Assembly (NCBI RefSeq): GCF_900188145.1 | Contig: NZ_FZOJ01000022.1 | Coordinates: 20,488 to 84,487 of the forward strand | Direction: 5' to 3' | Source of the DNA: Anaerovirgula multivorans | Lineage (GTDB): Bacteria; Bacillota; Clostridia; Peptostreptococcales; Natronincolaceae | DNA length: 64,000 nucleotides | Shown here: positions 17,089 to 25,051 of the stretch, piece by piece | Position numbering within the stretch: position 1 is the first letter of the stretch | Layout: each line of letters starts with the position of its first letter | The notes under the pieces: generated by a model | Told to the model about the DNA's origin: nothing | Databases searched by the model: none | Seen by the model: only the letters and a program-made list of their open reading frames with translations | Program-made: the position numbers and the translations under genes

Positions 17089-17867
17089 ACTGCTTCACCC
17101 CTTAGCTCTCGAAGCTTTTCTCCTATAGAAGAAGCCCTCATCAAACCTTCACCTATCAGTACCCCATCTACTCCAAACTCTTCTAAAAACTCCATATCCC
17201 TTCTTCCATGGATTCCACTTTCACTAACAATAATTTTTTCCTTTGGAATCATAGCCATTAATTCCTTTGTTGTGTCGAGGGTGGTTTCAAAGGTCTTTAG
17301 ATTTCTATTATTAATGCCAATGATGTCTGCCTCTGTTTCCAGTACTTTTTCTAGCTCCTCCTGGGTATGAACCTCCACTAAACAGTAAAGTCCCATCTTC
17401 ATTGCAATTTTTTGAAAATCTATTAACTGGTTCCCCGTTAAAATGGCTGCGATTAATAGAATAGCATCTGCCCCTAAAAACTTTGATTGATAGATTTGAT
17501 AAGGATCGATGATGAAGTCCTTTCTTAATAGTGGTAAAGAGGTGCTGCGTCTTATCTCCTTCAGGTACTGGGGTGACCCTTGAAAAAACTTATCCTCCGT
17601 TAGTACCGATATGGCCTCCACTTTGTTTTCTTCATAGAGGTCTGCAATCTCCAAAGGGTGAAAGTCCTCCCTGATGATCCCCTTTGAAGGAGAAGCCTTT
17701 TTTACCTCTGCAATGATACTTAATCCCTTTTCCCTTTTTAAAGCCTTTTTAAAATCCTTAGGAGCTTCAATATCCTCCAGCTGCTTTAGTAGCAAACTCA
17801 TAGGCAGCTGTTGCTTTTCTTCTTCTACCTTTTTTCTTTTATAGGCTGTAATTTCATCCAAAATCAT
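17085..17867 (-). CDS. trpC: Indole-3-glycerol phosphate synthase
   Basis: 260 residues. Ring closure of CdRP to indole-3-glycerol phosphate. Motifs: IIAEVKKASPSKGII (catalytic Lys), SVLTEDKFFQGSPQYLKEI, LLRKDFIIDPYQIYQS, LVEVHTQEEL, IGINNRNLKTFE, VSESGIHGRRDM and VLIGEGLM. Overlaps both neighbours by 4 nt, indicating coupled translation. Confidence 0.96.
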   Translation of the reverse strand: MILDEITAYKRKKVEEEKQQLPMSLLLKQLEDIEAPKDFKKALKREKGLSIIAEVKKASPSKGIIREDFHPLEIADLYEENKVEAISVLTEDKFFQGSPQYLKEIRRSTSLPLLRKDFIIDPYQIYQSKFLGADAILLIAAILTGNQLIDFQKIAMKMGLYCLVEVHTQEELEKVLETEADIIGINNRNLKTFETTLDTTKELMAMIPKEKIIVSESGIHGRRDMEFLEEFGVDGVLIGEGLMRASSIGEKLRELRGEAV

Positions 17868-18883
17868 TGCTTCATCCCCTGACTTAACTGAATAAATTGA
17901 TTTAGTTTCTCTAGAGCCAATCCCATGTCAATTACTTCTCGTGCCTTATCAATGCCTTCCTCCAAAGAATTCGCTTGTTTTCCTACATAAATGGCGGCCC
18001 CCGCGTTCACCAATACCATATTTCTCTTGGCTCCCCTTTCTCCCCTCAGAATACTAAGAATAATTCTGGCATTTTCCTCAGGACCTCCTCCTAGTATTTC
18101 TTCCTTAGAAGCTAGTGGTAGATGAAACCTTCGAGGGTCTACATAGTAGGTGCTTATCTCTCCATCCTTCAGTTCACTCACCTTTGTTTTTGTTGTGATG
18201 GTGAGTTCATCTAAACCATCTAAGCCATGAACCACCATTGCTCTATCTGCTCCTAAGCCCTTTAAAACCTGTGCCATTACTTCCGTTAGGGCTTCGTCAT
18301 ATACCCCTAATACCTGCCCCTGTACTCTAGCAGGATTTGTTAAAGGTCCTAATATGTTGAAAATTGTCCTTACTCCCAGTTCTCGTCTGGGGGCCACTGC
18401 ATATTTCATAGCCTGATGAAAGTTTGGAGCAAACATGAAGCCAATATTTAATTTTTCAACGGATTCTTGTACCTTATCTGGAGTTAAATCTATATTCACC
18501 CCTAAATGCTCTAGTAAATCTGCGCTGCCGCATTTGCTGGATACAGACCGGTTTCCGTGCTTTACCACCGCCACTCCTGCTGCTGCTGCCACAAAGGCAA
18601 CTGCTGTAGAAATATTAAAGGTATTAGCCTGGTCTCCACCGGTGCCGCAGGTGTCAATGGCATAGGTTCTATCGATATCTACCCTTAGTGCCTTATCTCT
18701 CATCACCTTGGCACTCCCTGTAATCTCCTCTACCGTTTCCCCCTTCATTCTCAAAGCCGTTAAAAACCCTCCTATTTGAGAAGGGGTAGCCTTACCCTCC
18801 ATAATGCCAGACATCACCTCTATCATTTCACCTTCTGTTAAGTGTTGTTTTCTAATGACTTTATCAATCGCATATTGAATCAT
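17864..18883 (-). CDS. trpD: Anthranilate phosphoribosyltransferase
   Basis: 339 residues from the ATG at 18881-18883, which GGAGGTGAAAAGC precedes; a longer in-frame start reads through that ribosome site and is unlikely. Motifs: DTCGTGGDQANTFNIST (PRPP site), VVKHGNRSVSSKCGSAD, FMFAPNFHQAMK, VAPRRELGVRTIFNILGPLTNPA and VVHGLDGLDE. It transfers phosphoribose to anthranilate. The first 20 nt overlap trpG. Confidence 0.95.
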   Translation of the reverse strand: MIQYAIDKVIRKQHLTEGEMIEVMSGIMEGKATPSQIGGFLTALRMKGETVEEITGSAKVMRDKALRVDIDRTYAIDTCGTGGDQANTFNISTAVAFVAAAAGVAVVKHGNRSVSSKCGSADLLEHLGVNIDLTPDKVQESVEKLNIGFMFAPNFHQAMKYAVAPRRELGVRTIFNILGPLTNPARVQGQVLGVYDEALTEVMAQVLKGLGADRAMVVHGLDGLDELTITTKTKVSELKDGEISTYYVDPRRFHLPLASKEEILGGGPEENARIILSILRGERGAKRNMVLVNAGAAIYVGKQANSLEEGIDKAREVIDMGLALEKLNQFIQLSQGMKQ

Positions 18884-19460
18884 GCTTTTCACCTCCACCA
18901 ATTAATAGAAAATTTTCTAATATCTTCTTTCCTTCCTCTGTGGCTATGGACTCTGGGTGAAACTGTACACCGAAAACAGGATAAACCTTGTGCTTGAGTC
19001 CCATAATTTCTCCTTCTGGTCCTTCCGCCGTAATCATTAGTTCCTCTGGTATCGTATCCCTGTCTACCACTAAAGAATGGTATCTTGCTGCCTTTAGAGG
19101 CGTTGTAACTCCTTGAAATATATTTTTTCCATTGTGTTGGATTAGAGAGGTTTTCCCATGTACCATTTCCTTAGCATGTAGAACTTTCCCTCCAAAGACT
19201 TCTCCTATCCCCTGGTGCCCTAGGCAAATTCCTAAAACAGGAATCTCTTTTCCTAACTGCTGAATAACCTCTAGAGATATCCCCGCTTCCTTTGGAAATC
19301 CTGGACCTGGAGAGATAATAATATGGGATATCTCCATCTCTTTTAAATCCTCAATCGTTACTGCATCATTTCTAAAGACCGCCACATCAGGATTAATTTC
19401 TCCTATATATTGGTACAAGTTATAGGTAAATGAATCATAATTATCAATAATAACAATCAA
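18864..19460 (-). CDS. trpG: Anthranilate synthase glutaminase subunit
   Basis: 198 residues. Class I glutamine amidotransferase supplying ammonia to TrpE. IDNYDSFTYNLYQYIGE opens the protein, ISPGPGFPKEAG forms the oxyanion region, the nucleophile Cys is in VLGICLGHQGIGEVFGG, and the His-Glu pair is in FGVQFHPESIATEEG. Overlaps trpE by 4 nt. In some bacilli one glutaminase serves both TrpE and PabB; no pabB is seen here. Confidence 0.95.
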   Translation of the reverse strand: MIVIIDNYDSFTYNLYQYIGEINPDVAVFRNDAVTIEDLKEMEISHIIISPGPGFPKEAGISLEVIQQLGKEIPVLGICLGHQGIGEVFGGKVLHAKEMVHGKTSLIQHNGKNIFQGVTTPLKAARYHSLVVDRDTIPEELMITAEGPEGEIMGLKHKVYPVFGVQFHPESIATEEGKKILENFLLIGGGEKHDSICD

Positions 19461-20941
19461 CTTACTCCCTCCTTTGCTACTTCCTTAGATATTTCTATGG
19501 TTTCCATCAACCCTTTTAACTTTCTAAGAGTTTCCTTGTATTCTTCCTCTGGATTAGAATCAGCTACAATACCTGCTCCTGCTTGTAAATAAGCTTTTTG
19601 ATCCTTAAACAAAATGCTTCGAATAGTAATACACATATCCATATTTCCATTAAACCCGAAGTATCCTGCAGCTCCTCCATAGATGCTTCTCTTTTTGTTC
19701 TCTAGTTCATCGATGATTTCCATGGCTCTTACTTTAGGCGCCCCCGAGAGGGTTCCTGCTGGCAAACAGGAAATCAACGCATCATACATGTCAAATCTTT
19801 TCTTCATTTCCCCTATTACGTTGGATACGATATGCATCACATGAGAGTACTTACATATTTCCATATACTGACTTACCTCAACACTGCCAAACTCTGCAAT
19901 TTTTCCAATATCATTTCTGGCTAGGTCTACCAGCATCAAATGCTCCGCCAGTTCTTTTTCGTCCTGTATCAGCTCCTTTGCCAGTTTTTCATCCTCCTCC
20001 ACTGTCTTTCCCCTGGCTCTAGTGCCTGCTATAGGACAGGTTTCTAATCGATCACCCTGTACCTTGATTAAAAGCTCTGGTGAAGAACCTGCCACCTGAT
20101 ATTCTCCAAAGTCTATATAAAACAAATAGGGAGAGGGACTGATGCTTCTCAAGTTTCTATAAATTTGAAAAGGGCTTAAATCCGTATCTACCTGTAATCG
20201 TTGAGATAAAACAACCTGAAAAACGTCTCCATTTCTAATGTACTCCTTTGCTTTTACTACCTTCTCCATGAAGCTTTCCTTTGTTTCATTGCTGAGATAT
20301 TTTATGGGGGAAAGATTTACTATTTCTTCTTTGTAAAGACGATAAGTGTTCTTATATATTTCCTTCTGGATGGACTTCAATTTTTCTAATGCTGTTTCAT
20401 AACCTCCTTTTCCTTCTTTTTCTGCCAAAGTATTGACGATGATGATTACTTTTTGTGTTACATGATCATAGACAATGACCTCCTGTGTAATCAGAAGATG
20501 AATATCCGGAACCTGAAGATCATCTTCATTGATATGGGGTAGTCTTTCATATTTTCTAATCACATCATAGGCTATATAACCAACAGCGCCTCCCGTAAAA
20601 TTTGGCAGCTTCTCCATATAAGGCGCTTCAAAAGTCTTCATAATTTTTTTAGTAATCTCTAATACATCCCCCTTTTCAGTGTAGCTATGTCCTCCTTGTT
20701 GGATGAGGGCTCTATTGTCATAACCCTTTATCGTAATTAGTGGATTTCTGCCAATATAAGAATAGCGTCCTCGTTTTTCCCCACCCTCTACACTTTCCAG
20801 TAAGTAGCAGTTGCCTCTTTGGCAAAGTTTTTTAAAAAGGGTAATAGGGGTTTCCGTATCCCCTTCTATCTCCATTGAAACTGGAATCATTCTATAGCTA
20901 TTGCTTAACTCTTGAAACTGCTGTAACGATGGATAAATCAT
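19457..20941 (-). CDS. trpE: Anthranilate synthase component I
   Basis: 494 residues from the ATG at 20939-20941, which CGAGGAGGAAGAATT precedes. The open frame continues upstream to 21118, but that part is the T-box leader and is not coding. The enzyme makes anthranilate from chorismate and ammonia. The N-terminal region contains LLESVEGGEKRGRYSYIG, where the LLES motif typically binds feedback-inhibitory tryptophan. The catalytic domain shows GDVFQVVLSQR, SPELLI, PIAGTRARG, LVDLARNDIGKI, GTLSGAPKVRAMEIID and QAGAGIVADSNPEEEY. It is the first gene of trpEGDCFBA. Confidence 0.96.
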   Translation of the reverse strand: MIYPSLQQFQELSNSYRMIPVSMEIEGDTETPITLFKKLCQRGNCYLLESVEGGEKRGRYSYIGRNPLITIKGYDNRALIQQGGHSYTEKGDVLEITKKIMKTFEAPYMEKLPNFTGGAVGYIAYDVIRKYERLPHINEDDLQVPDIHLLITQEVIVYDHVTQKVIIIVNTLAEKEGKGGYETALEKLKSIQKEIYKNTYRLYKEEIVNLSPIKYLSNETKESFMEKVVKAKEYIRNGDVFQVVLSQRLQVDTDLSPFQIYRNLRSISPSPYLFYIDFGEYQVAGSSPELLIKVQGDRLETCPIAGTRARGKTVEEDEKLAKELIQDEKELAEHLMLVDLARNDIGKIAEFGSVEVSQYMEICKYSHVMHIVSNVIGEMKKRFDMYDALISCLPAGTLSGAPKVRAMEIIDELENKKRSIYGGAAGYFGFNGNMDMCITIRSILFKDQKAYLQAGAGIVADSNPEEEYKETLRKLKGLMETIEISKEVAKEGVS

Positions 20942-20965
20942 AATTCTTCCTCCTCGTGAATTGAT

Positions 20966-21060
20966 AAAAAAAAGCACTTCATCCCTAAAACCAGGGACGA
21001 AATGCTTTACATTCCGTGTTGCCACCCAAATTAGATGAAATACCATAATAGATGACTTAA
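20966..21060 (-). promoter_or_regulatory. Second T-box antiterminator/terminator module, without its own stem I
   Basis: Downstream of the first T-box terminator, the T-box sequence GGGTGGCAACACGG recurs (21027-21014). It is followed by a strong terminator, AAAGCATTTCGTCCCT (21008-20993) with AGGGATGAAGTGCTTT (20986-20971) and U8. Only about 45 nt separate it from the first terminator, too short for another specifier stem I. It lies about 25 nt before trpE. Confidence 0.85.
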
Positions 21061-21074
21061 TAGATAAAGAGGAA

Positions 21075-21374
21075 TAAAAAAAACACTCCAATCCCTCTTT
21101 AGGACGAAATGTTATCACTCCGTGTTGCCACCTATCTTAGATGGTATTTACCATCTCACTCTTTTCAGGTACGGAAACAACGCTACTGCTTATTTCGATA
21201 CCCTGTCTCTGTAACGTGAAACCCACGGCCAGTGATACTCTCTCATGATTTCCCACTGCTTCTCATGGAACCATTCAATAAGTCTATACACATCAGGCTT
21301 CCACCCCCCCTGACTCGCTGTAGCTCTAGAGCTTATTTACTCTTTCCAATCTTAGAATTTGTTATCATTCATTT
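21075..21374 (-). promoter_or_regulatory. T-box riboswitch of the trp operon
   Basis: The leader starts near 21374. It contains a long stem-I region (about 21335-21235), a hairpin GATGGTAAATACCATC (about 21155-21140), the T-box GGTGGCAACACGG (21132-21120) that pairs with the uncharged tRNA acceptor end, and a terminator hairpin ending in U8-9 (21112-21075). A UGG triplet at 21255-21253, in CAGTGGGAAA, is a candidate Trp specifier; the exact specifier loop was not folded. Expected action: uncharged tRNA-Trp stabilises the antiterminator and turns on trpEGDCFBA. Confidence 0.87.
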
Positions 21375-21380
21375 TTTTAA

Positions 21381-21409
21381 ATTTTATTACCTTCTCTAAC
21401 TTTTGTCAA
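21381..21409 (-). promoter_or_regulatory. Promoter of the trp operon
   Basis: Minus strand: TTGACA (21409-21404), 17 bp, TAAAAT (21386-21381). It places the start at the 5' end of the T-box leader. It is back to back with the aroF promoter 60 bp away. Confidence 0.75.
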
Positions 21410-21468
21410 GAAAAATATTCAGATTATTCTTTTTAAAATTTTTTAGGGTGAGTTAAAAAAAATTCTTA

Positions 21469-21497
21469 TTGACAGAGTAAGATAATATAATTATAAT
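21469..21497 (+). promoter_or_regulatory. Promoter of the first DAHP synthase leader
   Basis: TTGACA at 21469-21474 and TATAAT at 21492-21497 with a 17-bp spacer, exact consensus. The transcript would start near 21504, about 105 nt before the leader-peptide ATG. Confidence 0.8.
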
Positions 21498-21608
21498 TTA
21501 ACTTAATTTAAAATTAATTAAATTTTAGAAAAAGTGTGCATTATTTTTAGAAAATCATACACTATAATTAATATAAAACAAAAAACAACTTTATGAAGGA
21601 TGATTCTA

Positions 21609-21770
21609 ATGCTAGACATTACTAGAAAGTACACACAACTTTACATCTATTATTTTAACTTTTACTGGGGCTTTTACTTTTTTAGCGCCAGCTATTTTGC
21701 ATGGAAAAATAATAGATATAAAGAAATCTTTCTAAGAAACAGCATGAATCAATCATTCATACTGGTATAG
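21609..21770 (+). CDS. Aromatic-rich leader peptide of aroF copy 1 (53 aa)
   Basis: ATG at 21609 preceded by GAAGGATG, TAG at 21768-21770. Of 53 residues 18 are aromatic (8 Tyr, 8 Phe, 2 Trp); residues 12-25 read YIYYFNFYWGFYFF. The tail KEIFLRNSMNQSFILV is not aromatic-rich. It is homologous to the leaders at 23111 and 8853(-). Codons 46-51 can form a hairpin ATGAAT/ATTCAT (21744-21760). A terminator follows 32 nt after the stop codon and aroF after that. The arrangement matches ribosome-mediated attenuation sensing Tyr/Phe; function is inferred. Confidence 0.82.
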   Translation: MLDITRKYTQLYIYYFNFYWGFYFFSASYFAWKNNRYKEIFLRNSMNQSFILV

Positions 21771-21789
21771 GATAAAAACTATATTTCTA

Positions 21790-21833
21790 ACTTTAGTAGA
21801 TAAAGTGGACTCTTAGACGGAGTTCACTTTTTT
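21790..21833 (+). terminator. Attenuator of aroF copy 1: terminator with overlapping hairpin
   Basis: AAAGTGGACTC (21802-21812) pairs with GAGTTCACTTT (21820-21830) and U-tract to 21833. The alternative hairpin ACTTTA/TAAAGT (21790-21795 with 21801-21806) occupies the terminator's 5' arm, so the two are mutually exclusive. It stands 60 nt before the aroF start codon. Confidence 0.75.
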
Positions 21834-21893
21834 AATTTAATTTAAATTTCAACAAAAATATTTTACATTTTAAAATTTAAGGAGGAAGTTATT

Positions 21894-22895
21894 ATGGTTA
21901 TTGTTATGAAGCCCGGTGCACCACAAGAGATCATTGAAAAAATTGAAAAGAAAATGATTAGTTTAGGATGTGAGGTTCATAAATCTCAAGGAGAAAATTA
22001 CTGTTTATTAGGATTAGTGGGGGATACCAGAAAGATTAACCCAAGTCAAATTGAAGCCAATCCCTATGTTGAAAAGCTTTTAAGAGTACAGCATCCCTTC
22101 AAGCTTGCCAGTAAGTTATTTCACCCTGAGGATAGCATCATTGAAGTGGACGGTGTGAAAATTGGGGGAGGAAATATTACCATCATGGCAGGGCCCTGCT
22201 CTGTAGAAAGCGAAGATCAATTAATGACAATTGCCTATGCGGTTAAAAAAGAAGGCGCTCACATGCTAAGGGGTGGCGCTTACAAGCCCAGAACCTCACC
22301 CTATAGCTTCCAAGGAATGCAGGAAGAAGGCTTAAAATTATTGAAAAAAGCCAAAGAAGGCACTGGCATGCCTATCGTAACAGAGGTTATGGGTCAAGAC
22401 ACCTTTGATGTAGTAGAGGAATATGCTGATATTCTTCAAATTGGTGCTAGAAACATGCAAAATTTCTCTTTACTAAAACGATGCGGCAAAAGCACACGAC
22501 CGATTTTGTTGAAGAGAGGGTTATCCGCCACCATCGAAGAGCTCTTAATGTCAGCGGAGTACATTATGGCTAATGGTAATCCAAATGTCATTCTTTGTGA
22601 AAGAGGGATTCGTACCTTCGAAACCTACACAAGAAATACACTAGACCTCAGTGCTGTTCCTGTAATCAAAGAACTAAGTCATTTACCGATTATTATTGAT
22701 CCTAGTCATGCCACTGGGAAATGGTCTATGGTGGAACCTCTATCTAAAGCTTCCATTGCTGTGGGTGCCGATGGACTCATCATCGAAGTACATCATCAAC
22801 CGGAATGTGCTTTATCAGATGGTGCTCAATCCCTTAAGCCTGAGAAGTTTGCACGATTGATGCGGTCTATAGAAAAAATTGCTGCAATTAAATAG
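21894..22895 (+). CDS. aroF: DAHP synthase, type I beta, copy 1
   Basis: 333 residues. Condenses PEP and erythrose-4-phosphate to DAHP, the first shikimate-pathway step. Residues 1-65 form the ferredoxin-like regulatory domain (MVIVMKPGAPQEIIEKIEKK) that in related enzymes binds Tyr or Phe. The catalytic barrel shows MAGPCSVESEDQ, RGGAYKPRTSPYSFQGM, QIGARNMQNFSLLK, LLKRGLSATIEELLMSAEYI, CERGIRTFE and PIIIDPSHATGKW. AAGGAGGAAG precedes the ATG. It is almost identical to the gene at 23402, differing at about a dozen residues, mostly in the N-terminal domain. Preceded by an aromatic leader peptide and attenuator. Confidence 0.96.
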   Translation: MVIVMKPGAPQEIIEKIEKKMISLGCEVHKSQGENYCLLGLVGDTRKINPSQIEANPYVEKLLRVQHPFKLASKLFHPEDSIIEVDGVKIGGGNITIMAGPCSVESEDQLMTIAYAVKKEGAHMLRGGAYKPRTSPYSFQGMQEEGLKLLKKAKEGTGMPIVTEVMGQDTFDVVEEYADILQIGARNMQNFSLLKRCGKSTRPILLKRGLSATIEELLMSAEYIMANGNPNVILCERGIRTFETYTRNTLDLSAVPVIKELSHLPIIIDPSHATGKWSMVEPLSKASIAVGADGLIIEVHHQPECALSDGAQSLKPEKFARLMRSIEKIAAIK

Positions 22896-22962
22896 AGATA
22901 GATAACTCAAGCTATACTCCTATTAGCTTTTATATAGATATGTGACTGAGAAACCTAATCTA

Positions 22963-23028
22963 GGAATGGTCACAGACCATTCCCTACTCAACTAAATTTT
23001 TGTAGTAGGGAACGGTTTATATCCGTTC
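22963..23028. repeat. Three consecutive hairpins between aroF copies
   Basis: GGAATGGTC-ACA-GACCATTCC (22963-22983), CCCTACT/AGTAGGG (22982-22988 with 23004-23010) and GAACGG/CCGTTC (23010-23015 with 23023-23028) follow one another almost without gaps. Only weak U-tracts follow. They may end the aroF1 transcript or mark a structured leader for the second copy, for which no strong promoter was found in this gap. Confidence 0.5.
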
Positions 23029-23110
23029 TTAAAAATGTTAGCATTTCCAATCATATATCCATAGAATCGTCTATCTTTATAATTATATCATTATGTAAAG
23101 GATGTTTGCC

Positions 23111-23278
23111 ATGTTAGATAAAACTAGAAAACATATACAATTTTATATCTATTCTTTTAACTTTTTCTGGTTCTGGGGCTTCTACTTTTTTAGCGTCAGC
23201 TATTTTACATGGAAAAATAATAAATATAAAGAAATCTTTCTAAGAAACAGCATGAATCAATCATTCATACTGGTATAG
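23111..23278 (+). CDS. Aromatic-rich leader peptide of aroF copy 2 (55 aa)
   Basis: ATG at 23111 after AAAGGATG, TAG at 23276-23278. 19 of 55 residues are aromatic (11 Phe, 5 Tyr, 3 Trp); residues 11-27 include FNFFWFWGFYFF. Compared with copy 1 it has two extra residues in the aromatic block and has exchanged Tyr for Phe and Trp, while the last 16 residues are identical. It is followed at 20 nt by the antiterminator-like hairpin and at 32 nt by the terminator, then aroF copy 2. The aromatic substitutions suggest it senses a different mix of charged tRNAs. Confidence 0.82.
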   Translation: MLDKTRKHIQFYIYSFNFFWFWGFYFFSVSYFTWKNNKYKEIFLRNSMNQSFILV

Positions 23279-23297
23279 GATAAAAACTATACTTCTA

Positions 23298-23341
23298 ACT
23301 TTAGTACATAAAGTGGACTCTTAGACGGAATCCACTTTTTT
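23298..23341 (+). terminator. Attenuator of aroF copy 2
   Basis: AAAGTGGACTC (23310-23320) with GAATCCACTTT (23328-23338) and a U-tract; one C-A mismatch in the stem. The competing hairpin ACTTTA/TAAAGT (23298-23303 with 23309-23314) is conserved from copy 1 with one loop change. Confidence 0.72.
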
Positions 23342-23401
23342 AATTTAATTTAAATTTCAACAAAAATGATTTACATTTAAAAATTTAAGGAGGAAGTTAT
23401 T

Positions 23402-24400
23402 ATGGTTATTGTTATGAAACCCGGCGCACCGCAGGAGATCATTGAAAAAATTGAAAAGAAAATGATTAGTTTAGGATGTGAGGTTCATATGACCCAAGGA
23501 GAAAATTACTGCATATTAGGCTTAGTGGGGGATACCAGTAAAATTAACCCAAGTCAAATTGAAGCCAATCCCTATGTTGAAAAGCTTTTAAAAGTACAGC
23601 ATCCCTTCAAGCTTGCCAGTAAGTTGTTTCACCCTGAGGATACCGTCATTGAAGTAGATGGTGTGAAAATCGGGGGAGGAAATATTACCATCATGGCAGG
23701 GCCTTGCTCTGTAGAAAGTGAAGAACAATTGATGACAATTGCCTATGCGGTTAAAAAGGAAGGAGCCCATATGCTAAGGGGTGGTGCTTACAAACCTCGA
23801 ACCTCCCCCTACAGCTTTCAAGGAATGCAGGAGGAAGGCTTGAAGTTATTAAAAAAAGCCAAAGAAATCACTGGCATGCCTATCGTAACAGAGGTGATGG
23901 GGCAAGATACCTTTGATGTAGTTGAAGAATATACTGATATGCTTCAAATTGGTGCTAGGAACATGCAAAATTTCTCTTTACTAAAACGATGCGGCAAAAG
24001 CACACGACCGATTTTGTTGAAAAGAGGTTTATCCGCCACCATCGAAGAACTCTTAATGTCAGCGGAATACATTATGGCTAATGGTAATCCAAATGTCATT
24101 CTTTGTGAAAGAGGGATTCGTACCTTCGAAACCTACACAAGAAATACATTAGACCTCAGTGCTGTTCCTGTAATCAAAGAACTAAGTCATTTACCGATTA
24201 TTATTGATCCTAGTCATGCCACTGGGAAATGGTCTATGGTGGAACCTCTATCTAAAGCCTCCATTGCTGTGGGTGCCGATGGGCTCATCATCGAAGTACA
24301 TCATCAACCGGAATGTGCTCTATCAGATGGTGCTCAATCCCTTAAGCCTGAGAAGTTTGCACAATTAATGCGGTCTATAGAAAAAATTGCTGCAATTTAA
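23402..24400 (+). CDS. aroF: DAHP synthase, type I beta, copy 2
   Basis: 332 residues, same domains and catalytic motifs as the gene at 21894 (MAGPCSVESEEQ, KPRTSPYSFQGM, IDPSHATGKW). Differences include MTQGENYCILG for KSQGENYCLLG and EITGMP for EGTGMP, so possible differences in feedback control lie mainly in the N-terminal ferredoxin-like domain. AAGGAGGAAG precedes the start, as in copy 1. A tandem duplication of the whole leader-plus-gene unit is the simplest explanation. Confidence 0.96.
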   Translation: MVIVMKPGAPQEIIEKIEKKMISLGCEVHMTQGENYCILGLVGDTSKINPSQIEANPYVEKLLKVQHPFKLASKLFHPEDTVIEVDGVKIGGGNITIMAGPCSVESEEQLMTIAYAVKKEGAHMLRGGAYKPRTSPYSFQGMQEEGLKLLKKAKEITGMPIVTEVMGQDTFDVVEEYTDMLQIGARNMQNFSLLKRCGKSTRPILLKRGLSATIEELLMSAEYIMANGNPNVILCERGIRTFETYTRNTLDLSAVPVIKELSHLPIIIDPSHATGKWSMVEPLSKASIAVGADGLIIEVHHQPECALSDGAQSLKPEKFAQLMRSIEKIAAI

Positions 24401-24456
24401 TAGAAACTCATTCTTTTTTTGATCATCGAATTTTACTCATGCCGATAATGAAAAAC

Positions 24457-24492
24457 AGACTTAGAAGACCTAGCGTCCTCTAAGTCTATTTT
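24457..24492 (+). terminator. Terminator after the second DAHP synthase gene
   Basis: AGACTTAGAAGAC (24457-24469) and GTCCTCTAAGTCT (24475-24487) form a long stem with one mismatch, followed by ATTTTAT. Confidence 0.8.
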
Positions 24493-24697
24493 ATATTGTT
24501 CACTAAGACTGGTGTCTTTCTTATAAATATCCTTATAGATAAGATAGAAAAAATTATCTATGAGATAAAAAAAAGTAGATGATTGATTTTTTTCATTATT
24601 TTTCAATTATTACAACTTTTTTCCACAAATTTCGCTAATACAAATAGACAGTATCACAAATGCTATGATAAAATGTTTTTTAAGGGAGGAGATTTGC

Positions 24698-25051
24698 TTG
24701 ATAAACAGAACAATTGGCGATAGAAAGAAAGCTGAAATAGTTATGAAAATTTCTGAATTTGAAATGCCTCCAATGCAAGATGCATTAATTATTGGAAAGC
24801 AAGCACCGATTGGACCAGAAGCAGCCCGTAGAATGGTTGATATTCTTTCACCGGATCAATATGTGATTATTAGAGTAGACCATCCAATTATTGAGGCTAT
24901 TGTCATTAGAAAACCATTGTTGACTATGCTTCCTCAAGAGAAATTAGTTTCATTAATTTTAGAAGAAGGAGGATGTATTGCTAACGAAACTATGATTGTC
25001 AAGGCTCAAATAGGTATCACCCTTCAAGTTAGCAAATCAATAGATTTATGA
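24698..25051 (+). CDS. Conserved hypothetical protein upstream of a GGDEF protein
   Basis: 117 residues from the TTG at 24698-24700, chosen because AAGGGAGGAG ends 7 nt upstream; an in-frame ATG at 24665 lies over the probable -10 region (TAGACA at 24645, TAAAAT at 24669). No family was recognised. The sequence is soluble-looking, with a conserved-looking core PPMQDALIIGKQAPIGPEAA and a glycine-rich EEGGCIANETMIV. It overlaps the following c-di-GMP gene by 4 nt, so the two are probably translationally coupled and may work together. Confidence 0.6.
   Translation: MINRTIGDRKKAEIVMKISEFEMPPMQDALIIGKQAPIGPEAARRMVDILSPDQYVIIRVDHPIIEAIVIRKPLLTMLPQEKLVSLILEEGGCIANETMIVKAQIGITLQVSKSIDL

Noticed and set aside
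20942..21118. In-frame extension of trpE giving about 59 extra N-terminal residues
   Set aside because: This stretch encodes the second T-box module and terminator, and a strong ribosome site sits right before the ATG at 20939-20941.
21609..21770. Leader peptide read as a small membrane protein rather than an attenuator
   Set aside because: Possible from hydrophobicity, but three independent placements before aromatic pathway genes with terminators favour a regulatory leader. Kept as alternative.
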